The notes beneath the pieces are model-generated. The model worked only from the letters and a program-made list of their open reading frames with translations, had not been told where the DNA came from and did no database searches. Shown one piece after another: positions 20,302-28,361 of a stretch of 52,953 bases of DNA. This stretch comes from an uncultured Caulobacter sp. (GTDB taxonomy: Bacteria; Pseudomonadota; Alphaproteobacteria; Caulobacterales; Caulobacteraceae): the NCBI GenBank assembly GCA_937925635.1, contig CALALX010000120.1:1-52953 (forward strand), read 5' to 3'. The position numbers were made by a program, and so were the translations under genes. The stretch's first letter is position 1. Every line of letters begins with the position of its first letter.

Positions 20302-21507
20302 TCAGACGCGTTCGATGACGGTCGCGGTGCCCATGCCGGCGCCGACGCACAGGGTGGCGAGGCCGACCTCCTTGTCGGTCCGTTCCAGCTCGTCGAGCAG
20401 CGTGCCGATGATCATGGCCCCGGTGGCGCCCAGCGGGTGACCCATGGCGATGGCGCCGCCGTTCACGTTCATCTTCTCATGCGGAATGTCGAGCGCCTGC
20501 ATCATGCGCAGCACCACCGAGGCGAAGGCCTCGTTCAGCTCGTAGAGGTCGACGTCGGCGGGGTTCATGCCCAGCCGCTTGAGCAACTTGTCGGTGACCA
20601 GCGCCGGGCCGGTCAGCATGATCGAGGGCTCGCTGCCGATCGAGGCGGCGCCCTTGATACGGGCCCTCGGCTTGAGGCCCAGGGCCTCGCCCATCTCCTT
20701 GCTGCCGATCAGGACGCCGGCGGCGCCGTCGACGATGCCGGAGCTGTTGCCCGCGTGGTGAACGTGATTGACCTTCTCCACCTGCGGGTAGCGCTGCTGC
20801 ACCACCGCGTCGAAGGCCATCTCGCCCGGCATGGTGAAGGACGGGCTGAGCGAGGCGAGGGTCTGCATGGTCGTGCTGCCCCGCACCGTCTCGTCGTGAC
20901 TGAGGATGTGCAGGCCGAGCTGGTCGCGAACAGGCACGACCGACTTGCTGAAGCGGCCCTCGGCCCAGGCCTGCGCCGCGCGGCGCTGGCTCTCGACGGC
21001 GTAGGCGTCGACGTCGTCGCGGCTGAAGCCGTAGAGGGTGGCGATCAGGTCGGCGCTGACGCCCTGCGGCGCGAAGTAGGTCTTGAAGGCGCTCGACGGA
21101 TCGGTCGGCCAGGCGCCGCCATCGCTGCCCATCGGCACGCGGCTCATGCTCTCGACGCCGCCGCCGATGGCCATCTGGGCCTCGCCGGAAATCACCTTGG
21201 CGGCGGCCATGTTCACGGCCTCCAGGCCGCTGGCGCAGAAGCGGTTGACCTGCACGCCGGCGGTGGTCTCGGCGTAGTCGGCGGTCAGCACCGCTGTGCG
21301 GGCGATGTCGCTGCCCTGTTCGCCGACCGGCGAGACGCAGCCGAGGATGACGTCGTCGACCTTCGAGGTGTCGAGTCCATTGCGCTCGCGCAGGTTCTCA
21401 AGCACCTGGGTCGCGAGCGACAGGGCGGTCATCTCGTGCAGCGAGCCGTCCTTCTTGCCCTTGCCGCGGGGCGTTCGAACGGCGTCGTAGATGTAGGCTT
21501 CGGCCAT
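20302..21507 (-). CDS. acetyl-CoA C-acyltransferase (FadA-type thiolase)
   Basis: 401 residues. Cys91 in VQVNRFCASGLEAVNM, His357 in IAMGHPLGATGAM and Cys387 in ATLCVGAGMGTATVIE form the thiolase active site. YDAVRTPRGKGKKDGSLHEM near the N-terminus is characteristic of the FadA/FadI-like alphaproteobacterial group. It releases acetyl-CoA in the last step of the cycle and is expected to pair with the FadB-like subunit downstream. It starts 15 bp after the OsmC stop, in the same operon. Confidence 0.95.
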   Translation of the reverse strand: MAEAYIYDAVRTPRGKGKKDGSLHEMTALSLATQVLENLRERNGLDTSKVDDVILGCVSPVGEQGSDIARTAVLTADYAETTAGVQVNRFCASGLEAVNMAAAKVISGEAQMAIGGGVESMSRVPMGSDGGAWPTDPSSAFKTYFAPQGVSADLIATLYGFSRDDVDAYAVESQRRAAQAWAEGRFSKSVVPVRDQLGLHILSHDETVRGSTTMQTLASLSPSFTMPGEMAFDAVVQQRYPQVEKVNHVHHAGNSSGIVDGAAGVLIGSKEMGEALGLKPRARIKGAASIGSEPSIMLTGPALVTDKLLKRLGMNPADVDLYELNEAFASVVLRMMQALDIPHEKMNVNGGAIAMGHPLGATGAMIIGTLLDELERTDKEVGLATLCVGAGMGTATVIERV

Positions 21508-21521
21508 GAAAGGCGTCCTCT

Positions 21522-21998
21522 TCAGGAAGCGTTGAGCGGGGATTCGACGACCACCTCGGTCTTCACCGAGTTGGCGATGAAACAGTCCTCGTGGGCGGCG
21601 TGGTGCAGAGCTTCCAGCTGCGCCGCGTCAGGTGAGTTGCCAATAAAAACTATATGGGGACGAAGGGCGACCTTTGTCACCGCGATCTTGCCGTCCGCGG
21701 TCTTGCGCATGACGCCTTCGGCCTCGTCCCGGTAGCTTGCCACCACGAACCCGGCTTCGCGTGCCTTGTGCAGGAAGGTCAGCATGTGACAGTTGCTCAG
21801 CGCCGCCACCAGCATCTCCTCGGGATCCACCGCCGACGGGTCGGACCAGGGGACCGGCACGACGCCAGGGGCCGGCGAGCCGGGAATCGTCACGCCGCCG
21901 TCGAAGGCGACCCTGTGCAGGCGGCTGTACCGGCCCTTGAGGAAGTCCTCCGGCTCGGCCGTCAGGGACCAGTCGATCATGGCGACGTGCTTGGCCAT
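21522..21998 (-). CDS. OsmC family protein
   Basis: 158 residues. The OsmC/Ohr fold marks are present: NPEEMLVAALSNCHML-like VDPEEMLVAALSNCHMLTFL with the first active-site Cys, and a second Cys near residue 141 in AAHEDCFIANSVKTEV. These cysteines reduce organic hydroperoxides in the family. Its start overlaps the VOC stop by 1 bp, and it lies in the middle of a beta-oxidation operon, where a role in clearing lipid peroxides or acting on acyl thioesters is a reasonable guess. A few AT-rich codons around 21645 stand out but do not break the frame. Confidence 0.9.
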   Translation of the reverse strand: MAKHVAMIDWSLTAEPEDFLKGRYSRLHRVAFDGGVTIPGSPAPGVVPVPWSDPSAVDPEEMLVAALSNCHMLTFLHKAREAGFVVASYRDEAEGVMRKTADGKIAVTKVALRPHIVFIGNSPDAAQLEALHHAAHEDCFIANSVKTEVVVESPLNAS

Positions 21999-22381
21999 CA
22001 GTCTTCTCCCCTTGGGAAGCTGGCCGCTTCCAGTTTGGCCCCGTCAGGATCGAGGACGAAGGCGCCGTAGTAGCCGGTCATGGCCGCCGCGCGCGGACCC
22101 GGCGCGCCGGCGTCGGCGCCGCCGTTCGCCAGAGCCGCCGCGTGGAAGGCGTCGACCGCCTCGGCGCTCGAAGCCCGCAGGCAGACGTGGTGGCCGGTGT
22201 CCGGGTCAGCGCGGGTCATGCCCGGCCGGTGGTTGATCCAGACCTCCGGATAGCGCTTGCCGAAGCCGACCGTCCCCAGCCGCTCGACCAGCCGCGAATA
22301 GCCGAGCGGTCCGAGCACAGCCTCGTAGAAGGCGGCGCTGCGGGCCAGGTCGCTGACCGCGATGGAGAGATGGTCAATCAT
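21998..22381 (-). CDS. VOC family (glyoxalase-like) protein
   Basis: 127 residues beginning MIDHLSIAVSDLARSAAFYE, the standard glyoxalase-fold opening. HHVCLRASSAEAVDAFHAAA and GYYGAFVLDPDGAKLEAASF follow, with His and Glu in likely metal positions. No reaction can be assigned. Start lies 32 bp after the acyl-CoA dehydrogenase stop and its stop overlaps OsmC, so it belongs to the operon. Confidence 0.88.
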   Translation of the reverse strand: MIDHLSIAVSDLARSAAFYEAVLGPLGYSRLVERLGTVGFGKRYPEVWINHRPGMTRADPDTGHHVCLRASSAEAVDAFHAAALANGGADAGAPGPRAAAMTGYYGAFVLDPDGAKLEAASFPRGED

Positions 22382-22413
22382 CCTCTCATCCCGCTTCTGC
22401 GGAGGGTGAAACG

Positions 22414-23577
22414 CTACAGCGTACGGGCGATCAGCACCTTCATGATCTCGTTGGCGCCGCCATAGATTCGCTGGACGCGGCTGTCACGGTACATCCGCGC
22501 GATCGGGTACTCGGCCATGTAGCCGAAGCCGCCGAACAGCTGCAGGCAGCGGTCGATGATCGAGTTCTCAAGGTCGGTGACCCAGTACTTGGCCATCGAA
22601 GCGGTCGCCGCGTCGAGCTTGCCCTGCAGGTGCTGCTCGATGCAGTGGTTGACGAACACCCGCGCCACCGTCGCCTCGGTCTTGCACTCGGCGAGCACGA
22701 ACTGGGTGTTCTGGAAGTCGAGGATCGCCTTGCCGAACGCCTTGCGCTGTTTGACGTAGTCGATGGTCAGCTCCAGCGCCCGCTCCATCGTGGCGATGCC
22801 CTGGACGGCGATGTTCAGTCGTTCCTGCGGCAGCTGGCCCATCAGCTGGAAGAAGCCGTGGCCTTCGCCCTCGCCCAGCAGGTTGGCGGTCGGCACGCGG
22901 ACGTCGTTGAAGAACAGCTCCGAGGTGTCGGCTGCTTCCATGCCCAGCTTGTCGAGATTGCGGCCGCGCTCGAAGCCCGGCGCCTTGTCGGTCTCGACGA
23001 CGAGCAGCGAGGTGCCGCGCGCGCCCTGGCTCGGATCGGTCTTGCAGACCACGATGATCAGATTGGCCGTCTGGCCGTTGGTGATGAAGGTCTTCGACCC
23101 GTTGATGACGTACTCGTTCCCGTCGAGCCGCGCCGTTGTCTTGATGCCCTGCAGGTCGCTGCCGGCGCCCGGCTCGGTCATGGCGATGGCGGTGACGAAC
23201 GTTCCGTCGGCCATGCCCGGCAGCCAGCGCCGCTTCTGCTCCTCGGTGCCGTAGTTCAGGAAGTAGTGGGCGACGATGGCGTTGTGCAGCGACAGGCCGA
23301 AGCCGTCGACGGCCTTGGCGCCCAGCTGCTCCATCAACACGACCTCATGGCGGTAGTCGCCGCCCATGCCGCCGTACGCCTCGGGGATCGACAGGCAGGC
23401 CAGACCCGCCTCGGCCGCCTCGGTCCAGAGGGCGCGCTCGACGACGCCGTCCTCGCGCCACTTGGCCACGCGCGACTCGGGAGCGTGCTCATCGAAGAAC
23501 TTGGCGACCGCGTCCTCGAAGATGACGATGTCTTCCTCGGCCATGAAGGCGGGACGAGGAACCTGAAGCACGCTCAT
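22414..23577 (-). CDS. acyl-CoA dehydrogenase, long-chain/isovaleryl type
   Basis: 387 residues. AIAMTEPGAGSDLQGIKTTA and VINGSKTFITNGQ form the FAD/substrate site; FGGFGYMAEYPIARMYRDSR and the terminal IYGGANEIMKVLIARTL are as in LCAD. Because the usual C-terminal catalytic Glu is replaced by GGA, the base is expected to be Glu252 in QLPQERLNIAV, as in LCAD and isovaleryl-CoA dehydrogenase. I chose ATG at 23577, 2 bp after the preceding gene's stop; a longer open frame upstream reads through that gene and has no family similarity. Third gene of the merR operon. Confidence 0.95.
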   Translation of the reverse strand: MSVLQVPRPAFMAEEDIVIFEDAVAKFFDEHAPESRVAKWREDGVVERALWTEAAEAGLACLSIPEAYGGMGGDYRHEVVLMEQLGAKAVDGFGLSLHNAIVAHYFLNYGTEEQKRRWLPGMADGTFVTAIAMTEPGAGSDLQGIKTTARLDGNEYVINGSKTFITNGQTANLIIVVCKTDPSQGARGTSLLVVETDKAPGFERGRNLDKLGMEAADTSELFFNDVRVPTANLLGEGEGHGFFQLMGQLPQERLNIAVQGIATMERALELTIDYVKQRKAFGKAILDFQNTQFVLAECKTEATVARVFVNHCIEQHLQGKLDAATASMAKYWVTDLENSIIDRCLQLFGGFGYMAEYPIARMYRDSRVQRIYGGANEIMKVLIARTL

Positions 23578-23579
23578 AG

Positions 23580-25370
23580 TCAGAAGGCCTCCGCGGGCAT
23601 GGCCATCATGGTGGCCGAGCCGGTCTTGAGTTTGGCGAGGTGCGCGCCGGTGTCGGGCAGGACACGCTCGAGGAAGTAGCGGCCGACCTGTACCTTGCTT
23701 TCGTAGAAAGGATCGGTGTCGCCGGCCGCGATCTTGGCCAGCGAGACCCTGGCCATCAGCGCCCACATGTAGGCCAGACCTGTGATCCCGAAGAGGTGCA
23801 TGTAGTCGGTCGAAGCCGCGCCGGCGTTCTCCGGATTGGCGAGGCCGTTCTGCATCAGCCACAGGGTGGCCTCCTGCAGCTGCGCCTTGGCGCCGGCGAG
23901 GCCATCGACGAACGGCTTGAGCTGGGCGTCGGCGCCGTTGGCGTCGACGAAGGCGTCGATCTCGGCGAAGAAGCTCATCACCGCCCGGCCGCCGTTGGCC
24001 GCCAGCTTGCGGCCGACCAGGTCCAGCGCCTGGACGCCGTTGGTGCCTTCGTAGATGAGGGCGATGCGGCAGTCGCGCAGGTACTGGCTGGCCGGGAAAT
24101 GCTCGGTGAAGCCGCTGCCGCCGTGCACCTGCATGCCGTCGACGCAGACCTTGAAGCCCTTGTCGGTCAGGTAGCCCTTCAGCACCGGGGTCAGCAGGCC
24201 CATGTAGTCGGCGCCCTTCTGGCGAACCGCTTCGTCTTCGTGGGCATGGCTGAGGTCGCCGTGCAGGGCGGTCCAGAACAGGAAGGCGCGACCTCCCTCG
24301 ATGATCGCGCGGCTGTCGAGCAGCATGCGGCGCACGTCGGGATGGACGAGGATCGGGTCAGCCGGGCCGTCGGGGTTCTTCGGTCCGGTCAGCGACCGGC
24401 CTTGCAGCCGGTCCTTGGCGAAGTCGCGTGCGGCCTGGTAGGCGGCCTCAGCCTGGGCGATGCCTTGCAGGCCGACGCCGATGCGCGCCTCGTTCATCAT
24501 GACGAACATGATGCGCAGGCCGCTGTTCTCCTCGCCGATCAGGTAGCCGACGGCATCCTCGTACTGCATCACGCAGGTGGCGTTGCCGTGGATGCCCATC
24601 TTCTCCTCGAGGCCGACGCACTTGACGCCCTCGTTGCGGGCGCCGACCGAGCCGTCGGCGTTCGGGAAGAACTTCGGCACGATGAACAGGCTGATGCCCT
24701 TCACGCCGGCCGGCGCGCCCTCGATCCGGGCGAGCACCAGGTGGATGATGTTGTCCGCCATGTCGTGCTCGCCGGCGCTGATCCAGATCTTCTGGCCGCT
24801 GATCCGGTAGGTCCCGTCCGCCTGCGGCGCCGCCTTGGTGCGCAGCAGTCCCAGGTCGGTGCCGCAGTGCGGTTCGGTCAGGTTCATGGTGCCGGTCCAC
24901 TCACCGGACACCATCCTGGGCAGGTAGGTCTGCTTCTGTTCGTCCGAGCCGCCGGTGTGAATGGCCGAATAGGCGCCGTGGGCCAGACCCGGATACATCG
25001 AGAAGGCCATGTTGGCGCTGCTCGACATCTCACTGAACGACAGGTTCACCACATGCGGCAGGCCCTGGCCGCCGTAGGTCGGGTCGGACCCCAGCCCCGT
25101 CCAGCCGCCGTCGCAGAGCTGCCGGTAGGCCTCCTTGAACCCGGCCGGCGTGGTGACCGTATTGTCGGGGCGCCAGGTGCAGCCCTGCTTGTCGCCGACG
25201 CTGTTCAGCGGGGCCAGAACCTCGCCGGTGAACCGGCCGGCCTCCTCGATGATCTGTTCCACGACGTCCATCGAGGCGTCGGCGAAGGCGGGCAGGTTCG
25301 AGTAGCGATCGATCTCCAGCACGTCGCGCAGCAGAAACACGTGATCGCGGACCGGCGGCTGATAGGCCAT
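23580..25370 (-). CDS. acyl-CoA dehydrogenase with extra C-terminal domain (DmdC/FadE-like)
   Basis: 596 residues, about 200 longer than the short type. The N-terminal part has SFSEMSSSANMAFSMYPGLA and GTMNLTEPHCGTDLGLLRTK; the centre ISGQKIWISAGEHDMADN; then YLRDCRIALIYEGTNGVQAL, where Glu of YEGT is the probable base. The last 110 residues form the extra helical domain seen in 3-methylmercaptopropionyl-CoA dehydrogenase and related acyl-CoA dehydrogenases. Substrate unknown. Starts 50 bp after the merR stop. Confidence 0.94.
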   Translation of the reverse strand: MAYQPPVRDHVFLLRDVLEIDRYSNLPAFADASMDVVEQIIEEAGRFTGEVLAPLNSVGDKQGCTWRPDNTVTTPAGFKEAYRQLCDGGWTGLGSDPTYGGQGLPHVVNLSFSEMSSSANMAFSMYPGLAHGAYSAIHTGGSDEQKQTYLPRMVSGEWTGTMNLTEPHCGTDLGLLRTKAAPQADGTYRISGQKIWISAGEHDMADNIIHLVLARIEGAPAGVKGISLFIVPKFFPNADGSVGARNEGVKCVGLEEKMGIHGNATCVMQYEDAVGYLIGEENSGLRIMFVMMNEARIGVGLQGIAQAEAAYQAARDFAKDRLQGRSLTGPKNPDGPADPILVHPDVRRMLLDSRAIIEGGRAFLFWTALHGDLSHAHEDEAVRQKGADYMGLLTPVLKGYLTDKGFKVCVDGMQVHGGSGFTEHFPASQYLRDCRIALIYEGTNGVQALDLVGRKLAANGGRAVMSFFAEIDAFVDANGADAQLKPFVDGLAGAKAQLQEATLWLMQNGLANPENAGAASTDYMHLFGITGLAYMWALMARVSLAKIAAGDTDPFYESKVQVGRYFLERVLPDTGAHLAKLKTGSATMMAMPAEAF

Positions 25371-25420
25371 GAGTGCTCCGTTGGGTCGGGGTTCTTGTCG
25401 TGGCGTCCGCTCGCCGCCGC

Positions 25421-25903
25421 CTACTTGGCGGCGACGGGCTCGGCGTGGCCGTCGAGGCGGGCGCGCAGGACCTGATCGTAGTCGGCTGCCTTGGGCAGCA
25501 GGTCGGGGCGCTTGGCGGCCAGGTGCTTCTCGAGCCGCTCGCAGGCGGCGTGCAACTCGGCGATGGCGCCGTCGATGTCCTCGCGCTGCTGCTCGAGCAC
25601 GACGATCTTTTCCCTGAACTTCTTCAGCGAGTGGGCGTTCTGGGCCATCACCTCGTCTTCCTCGCCGTACAGCTCGAAGATCTCGCGGATCTCCTGCAGC
25701 GACAGGCCGACGCGTTTGCCGCGCAGGATCAGGATCAGCCGCGCCCGGTCCTTGTAGGAGTAGACGCGGTTCATGCCGTCGCGGGCCGGGGTCAGCAGGC
25801 CCTTGTCCTCATAGAAGCGCAGGGCGCGCGGCGTGGCTTTGAATTCGGTGCAGAGCTGGCGGATGGTGAAGGTCCGCTCGGGGCGACGCAGTTCGGTCGG
25901 CAT
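25421..25903 (-). CDS. MerR family transcriptional regulator of the acyl-CoA operon
   Basis: 160 residues. The winged helix-turn-helix is TIRQLCTEFKATPRALRFYE followed by DKGLLTPARDGMNRVYSYKD (residues about 12-60), then a long coiled-coil dimerisation helix (REKIVVLEQQREDIDGAIAE). The C-terminus lacks the Cys pattern of metal sensors, so an organic or CoA ligand is likely. Family members heading acyl-CoA dehydrogenase operons include LiuR-type regulators of branched-chain amino acid and fatty acid breakdown. The ATG has AGGGAGG 6 bp upstream. The operator in its promoter (25956-25969) suggests autoregulation. Confidence 0.9.
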   Translation of the reverse strand: MPTELRRPERTFTIRQLCTEFKATPRALRFYEDKGLLTPARDGMNRVYSYKDRARLILILRGKRVGLSLQEIREIFELYGEEDEVMAQNAHSLKKFREKIVVLEQQREDIDGAIAELHAACERLEKHLAAKRPDLLPKAADYDQVLRARLDGHAEPVAAK

Positions 25904-25942
25904 GATGTTCCTCCCTTGCCTTCGTTTTCTCGTTGGAGACGA

Positions 25943-25970
25943 GGTATAATGCCCTTTACGTCAACGTCAA
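25943..25970 (-). promoter_or_regulatory. merR promoter with overlapping ACGT palindrome
   Basis: On the minus strand TTGACG (25970-25965), 16 bp, then TATACC (25948-25943). The operator TTACGT-CA-ACGTCA (25956-25969) covers the -35 and part of the spacer, the usual position for MerR-family sites. It differs from the perfect 9894 palindrome at one arm position. On the plus strand TATAAT at 25945-25950 could be a -10 for the rightward gene at 26095, but no -35 was found for it. Confidence 0.6.
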
Positions 25971-26094
25971 CAGTCCCGTTTTCGTGAACGCCGGTCGCGA
26001 CTGAGCCGGCGAGCCGGCGCGTCGATGCTTGTCAAAGCCGCGGGAGAGCGGTCTACGGTCAGGCGGACACGCCGCTGAAAGACCAGAAGAGACC

Positions 26095-26502
26095 TTGTTC
26101 ACGCCCGCTCAGATCGCCTTCGCCCTGGTGTTGCTCATCGCGACCGCGGGAGCCTTCCTGCGTGGTGGACCGGTCGAGCGACGGGGCGCCGGCCTGTTCG
26201 CATTCGGGATGGCGGCCTTTGTGGTCGCCGAGGCCGTCACGTTCAACGGCGTCCGGGCCGGGACACTGTTCGCCATCGACCTGCTGGTGCTGTTTGGCCT
26301 GGTCGCGTTGGCCTGGAAGTCGCCCCGGCCCTGGCCCGTCTATGCCTGCGGCTTCCAGACCATGGTCCTGGCCGGCCATGTGGCCCGCTGGATCGACCTG
26401 GACATGGATGCAGGCTTCCACTTCTGGCTGATGCTGACGCTCAACATGGGGGCGTTGGCGGTGCTGACGCTGGGCGCCTGGCTGAAGCCGAAGGGGCGAT
26501 GA
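26095..26502 (+). CDS. small four-helix membrane protein, unknown function
   Basis: 135 residues if translation starts at TTG 26095, which has AGAAGAG 3-4 bp before it. The frame is open further up to TTG 26031 but that part is not hydrophobic. Four hydrophobic segments follow: FALVLLIATAGAFLRGG, LFAFGMAAFVVAEAV, GTLFAIDLLVLFGLVALAW and FWLMLTLNMGALAVLTLGAW. Two His and acidic residues (GHVARWIDLDMDAGFHFW) sit between helices 3 and 4. No family recognised. It ends 63 bp before the S24 regulator and may be functionally linked to it. Confidence 0.65.
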   Translation: MFTPAQIAFALVLLIATAGAFLRGGPVERRGAGLFAFGMAAFVVAEAVTFNGVRAGTLFAIDLLVLFGLVALAWKSPRPWPVYACGFQTMVLAGHVARWIDLDMDAGFHFWLMLTLNMGALAVLTLGAWLKPKGR

Positions 26503-26513
26503 TTCAAGGTATA

Positions 26514-26526
26514 CATTCCTAGAATG
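26514..26526 (+). promoter_or_regulatory. candidate operator CATTC-CTA-GAATG before the S24 regulator
   Basis: A perfect 5-bp inverted repeat with a 3-bp centre in a short AT-rich stretch that also has TATACATT at 26511. It is about 40 bp before the start at 26566, a good place for autoregulation by a LexA/CI-like protein. Confidence 0.5.
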
Positions 26527-26565
26527 GTGGACTATTTTCCTATCTCCACCTGAGCGGACCCACCC

Positions 26566-27210
26566 ATGTCCCGGCCATCCCACGCGCAGATCTGGACCGC
26601 GATCGACCAGTTGGCGGCGCGGTTCGACATGACGACCTCGGCCCTGGCCAAGGTGGCGGGGCTGGATCCGACCAGTTTCAACCGCTCCAAGCGCTTCTCG
26701 CCCGACCCCGACACGCGGCCGCGCTGGCCCTCGACCGAAAGCCTGTCGAAGGTGCTGGCGGCGACGGGCGTGACCTTCAGCGAGTTCGCGGCCATGGCCG
26801 AGGGCGGCCGCGCCGCCAGGACCAAGGGCGTGCCGCTGATCGGCTTCGCCCAGGCCGGCGACGACGGCTATTTCGATGACGCGGGCTTCCCCGTCGGCCA
26901 GGGCTGGGACGAGATCGACTTCCCGGGCCTGGCCCGAGACGGCGTCTATGCGCTGGAGATCAGCGGCGACTCGATGGCCCCGGTCTATCGCGAGGGTGAC
27001 CACATCGTCGTCGACCCTACCGGCGGCGAGCCCCGGCGCGGCGACCGGGTGGTGGTCAAGACCGTCGACGGCGAAGTGCTGGCCAAGGAAGTGGCGCGCA
27101 TCTCGGCCAGGGCGATCGAGTTGAAGTCCCTGAACCCCGACTATCCGGGGCGCACCCTGGAGCGGAAGGACGTCGCCTGGATCGCCCGCATCCTCTGGGC
27201 CAGTCAGTGA
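26566..27210 (+). CDS. helix-turn-helix regulator with S24 (LexA/CI-like) peptidase domain
   Basis: 214 residues. A helix-turn-helix (MTTSALAKVAGLDPTSFNRS, residues 22-41) is followed by an S24 domain with LEISGDSMAPVYREGDHIVV (Ser136) and EVLAKEVARI (Lys174), the Ser/Lys pair needed for self-cleavage. The linker holds GFAQAGDDGYF, where Ala97-Gly98 matches the Ala-Gly cleavage bond of LexA. It may therefore be an SOS-type, self-cleaving repressor, perhaps of phage origin but now chromosomal. No phage genes are near. Likely targets are itself and the neighbouring membrane protein. Confidence 0.88.
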   Translation: MSRPSHAQIWTAIDQLAARFDMTTSALAKVAGLDPTSFNRSKRFSPDPDTRPRWPSTESLSKVLAATGVTFSEFAAMAEGGRAARTKGVPLIGFAQAGDDGYFDDAGFPVGQGWDEIDFPGLARDGVYALEISGDSMAPVYREGDHIVVDPTGGEPRRGDRVVVKTVDGEVLAKEVARISARAIELKSLNPDYPGRTLERKDVAWIARILWASQ

Positions 27211-27213
27211 TAG

Positions 27214-27240
27214 GCAATGGGCTTACCGACGCCGCATTGC
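27214..27240 (+). promoter_or_regulatory. inverted repeat GCAATG...CATTGC before the toxin-antitoxin pair
   Basis: GCAATG (27214-27219) and CATTGC (27235-27240) have equivalent positions 21 bp apart, two helical turns, and end 10 bp before the antitoxin ATG. Typical position for antitoxin autoregulation. Confidence 0.45.
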
Positions 27241-27249
27241 TCGTTTAGG

Positions 27250-27903
27250 ATGAATATCGTGAGCAGCGACAACGTCATTGGCGCATTCAGCGAAGAACAC
27301 GCGGCCGAACTGACCGGCGTGTCTCGCCGTCAATTGCGCGAATGGGATCGTAACGGACTACTCCGCCCTAGCTATGGCGCTGCGGACACGGGGCTGCCGT
27401 TCGGCCGTGTGTACTCCTTCCGAGACCTCGTATCTCTTAGGATTCTCGCCCAGCTCCGCAACAGATTCAGATGTACCGTCGCGCATCTCTTGGATGTGCA
27501 AAGAGAGCTTTCCAAGCTTGCAGACGATCCTTGGACCGCCACGACACTTCAGGTCCTAGGTCGACGCGTCGTCATCACAGAACCCGGGACTCGCAAGAAG
27601 AAGGAAATTGTCGGCGGGCAGCGAGTTCTCGACATACCGCTTCGAGTGGTGATCACGAGCGTCCGCGAAGCGGTCGCACGCCTAAACGAACGTAGCGAAG
27701 ACGAACTGGGGAAGGTGGTTCACGCAAAATTCGTTGCACAAAACCAACCGGTCATCTCTGGTACCAGGATCCCTGTCGGGGCAATAAAGAGCTTCGCCGA
27801 TGCTGGCTTCTCAATAGAGAAGATACTTGAGGAATACCCGACCCTTACCGCAGCTGATGTGCAGGCTGCGATCTCCCATCAAGGCGAACACGCTGCTGCC
27901 TGA
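27250..27903 (+). CDS. MerR-type HTH plus DUF433 protein, probable antitoxin
   Basis: 217 residues. N-terminal MerR-like winged helix: EEHAAELTGVSRRQLREWDR followed by NGLLRPSY and a YSFRDLVSLRIL wing. The C-terminal DUF433 part has FVAQNQPVISGTRIPVGAIK and DAGFSIEKILEEYPTLTAAD, a compact helix bundle common in antitoxins paired with PIN-like toxins. It overlaps the next gene by 1 bp. Base composition is clearly more AT-rich than the flanking genes, with codons such as ATA and TTA that its neighbours avoid, so the pair was probably acquired by transfer. Role as autorepressing antitoxin is inferred from family and pairing. Confidence 0.82.
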   Translation: MNIVSSDNVIGAFSEEHAAELTGVSRRQLREWDRNGLLRPSYGAADTGLPFGRVYSFRDLVSLRILAQLRNRFRCTVAHLLDVQRELSKLADDPWTATTLQVLGRRVVITEPGTRKKKEIVGGQRVLDIPLRVVITSVREAVARLNERSEDELGKVVHAKFVAQNQPVISGTRIPVGAIKSFADAGFSIEKILEEYPTLTAADVQAAISHQGEHAAA

Positions 27904-28292
27904 TGGTGAAGAAGGGGCCCAAACTCTCTTTCTTCACAGACAACAACGTCCCTGATTCTGTTGCGAAATACCTGCAGCGCCGCGGACATAGCGTTCATCG
28001 AATGCGGCATCATATGCCGGCCGACTCCCCTGACCCGGTCGTAGCGACGGCGGCGCTTCAGGCCGGTCGGATCCTCGTCAGCCAAGACAAGGACTTCAAT
28101 GATCAACGGTTTGCCCAAGCCCGCTTCGCGGAGTTGAGCCGCATTGCACTCTCGGGGCCTGGACCGAGTCTGGTGGCTGCTCTCAAAGAGCACATGCATC
28201 TCATCGAGGCCCAGTGGGACTACAAAGTGCGCACGGGCGAAGTCCGGATGATCGTCCACATCAAAGTTGGTCAGATCAGAATCCGAAAATAG
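27903..28292 (+). CDS. DUF5615 PIN-like toxin
   Basis: 129 residues. FFTDNNVPDSVAKYLQRRGH gives the first acidic residue of the PIN-like (Mut7-C/DUF5615) active site; DPVVATAALQAGRILVSQDK and DFNDQRF supply the next acidic cluster. PIN-like proteins of this group are thought to be RNases. The ATG overlaps the antitoxin stop as TGATG, so the two are translationally coupled. Composition matches the antitoxin. Toxicity has not been shown for this sequence. Confidence 0.82.
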   Translation: MVKKGPKLSFFTDNNVPDSVAKYLQRRGHSVHRMRHHMPADSPDPVVATAALQAGRILVSQDKDFNDQRFAQARFAELSRIALSGPGPSLVAALKEHMHLIEAQWDYKVRTGEVRMIVHIKVGQIRIRK

Positions 28293-28311
28293 CCAGCCTC
28301 GGCACAGCGAA

Positions 28312-28339
28312 AGGGCCGGCTCCTTTCGGAACCGGCCCT
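28312..28339. terminator. bidirectional hairpin between toxin and SH3 gene
   Basis: AGGGCCGG (28312-28319) pairs with CCGGCCCT (28332-28339). It lies between the rightward toxin and the leftward SH3 gene and probably ends both, although neither side has a long T-run. Confidence 0.6.
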
Positions 28340-28361
28340 CGCCGTGGTCTGGCGTGACGGC

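Noticed and set aside
22414..23862. Extending the acyl-CoA dehydrogenase start to 23862
   Set aside because: The added 95 residues are the antisense-like translation of the preceding gene's end and lack family similarity; ATG 23577 gives a normal N-terminus.
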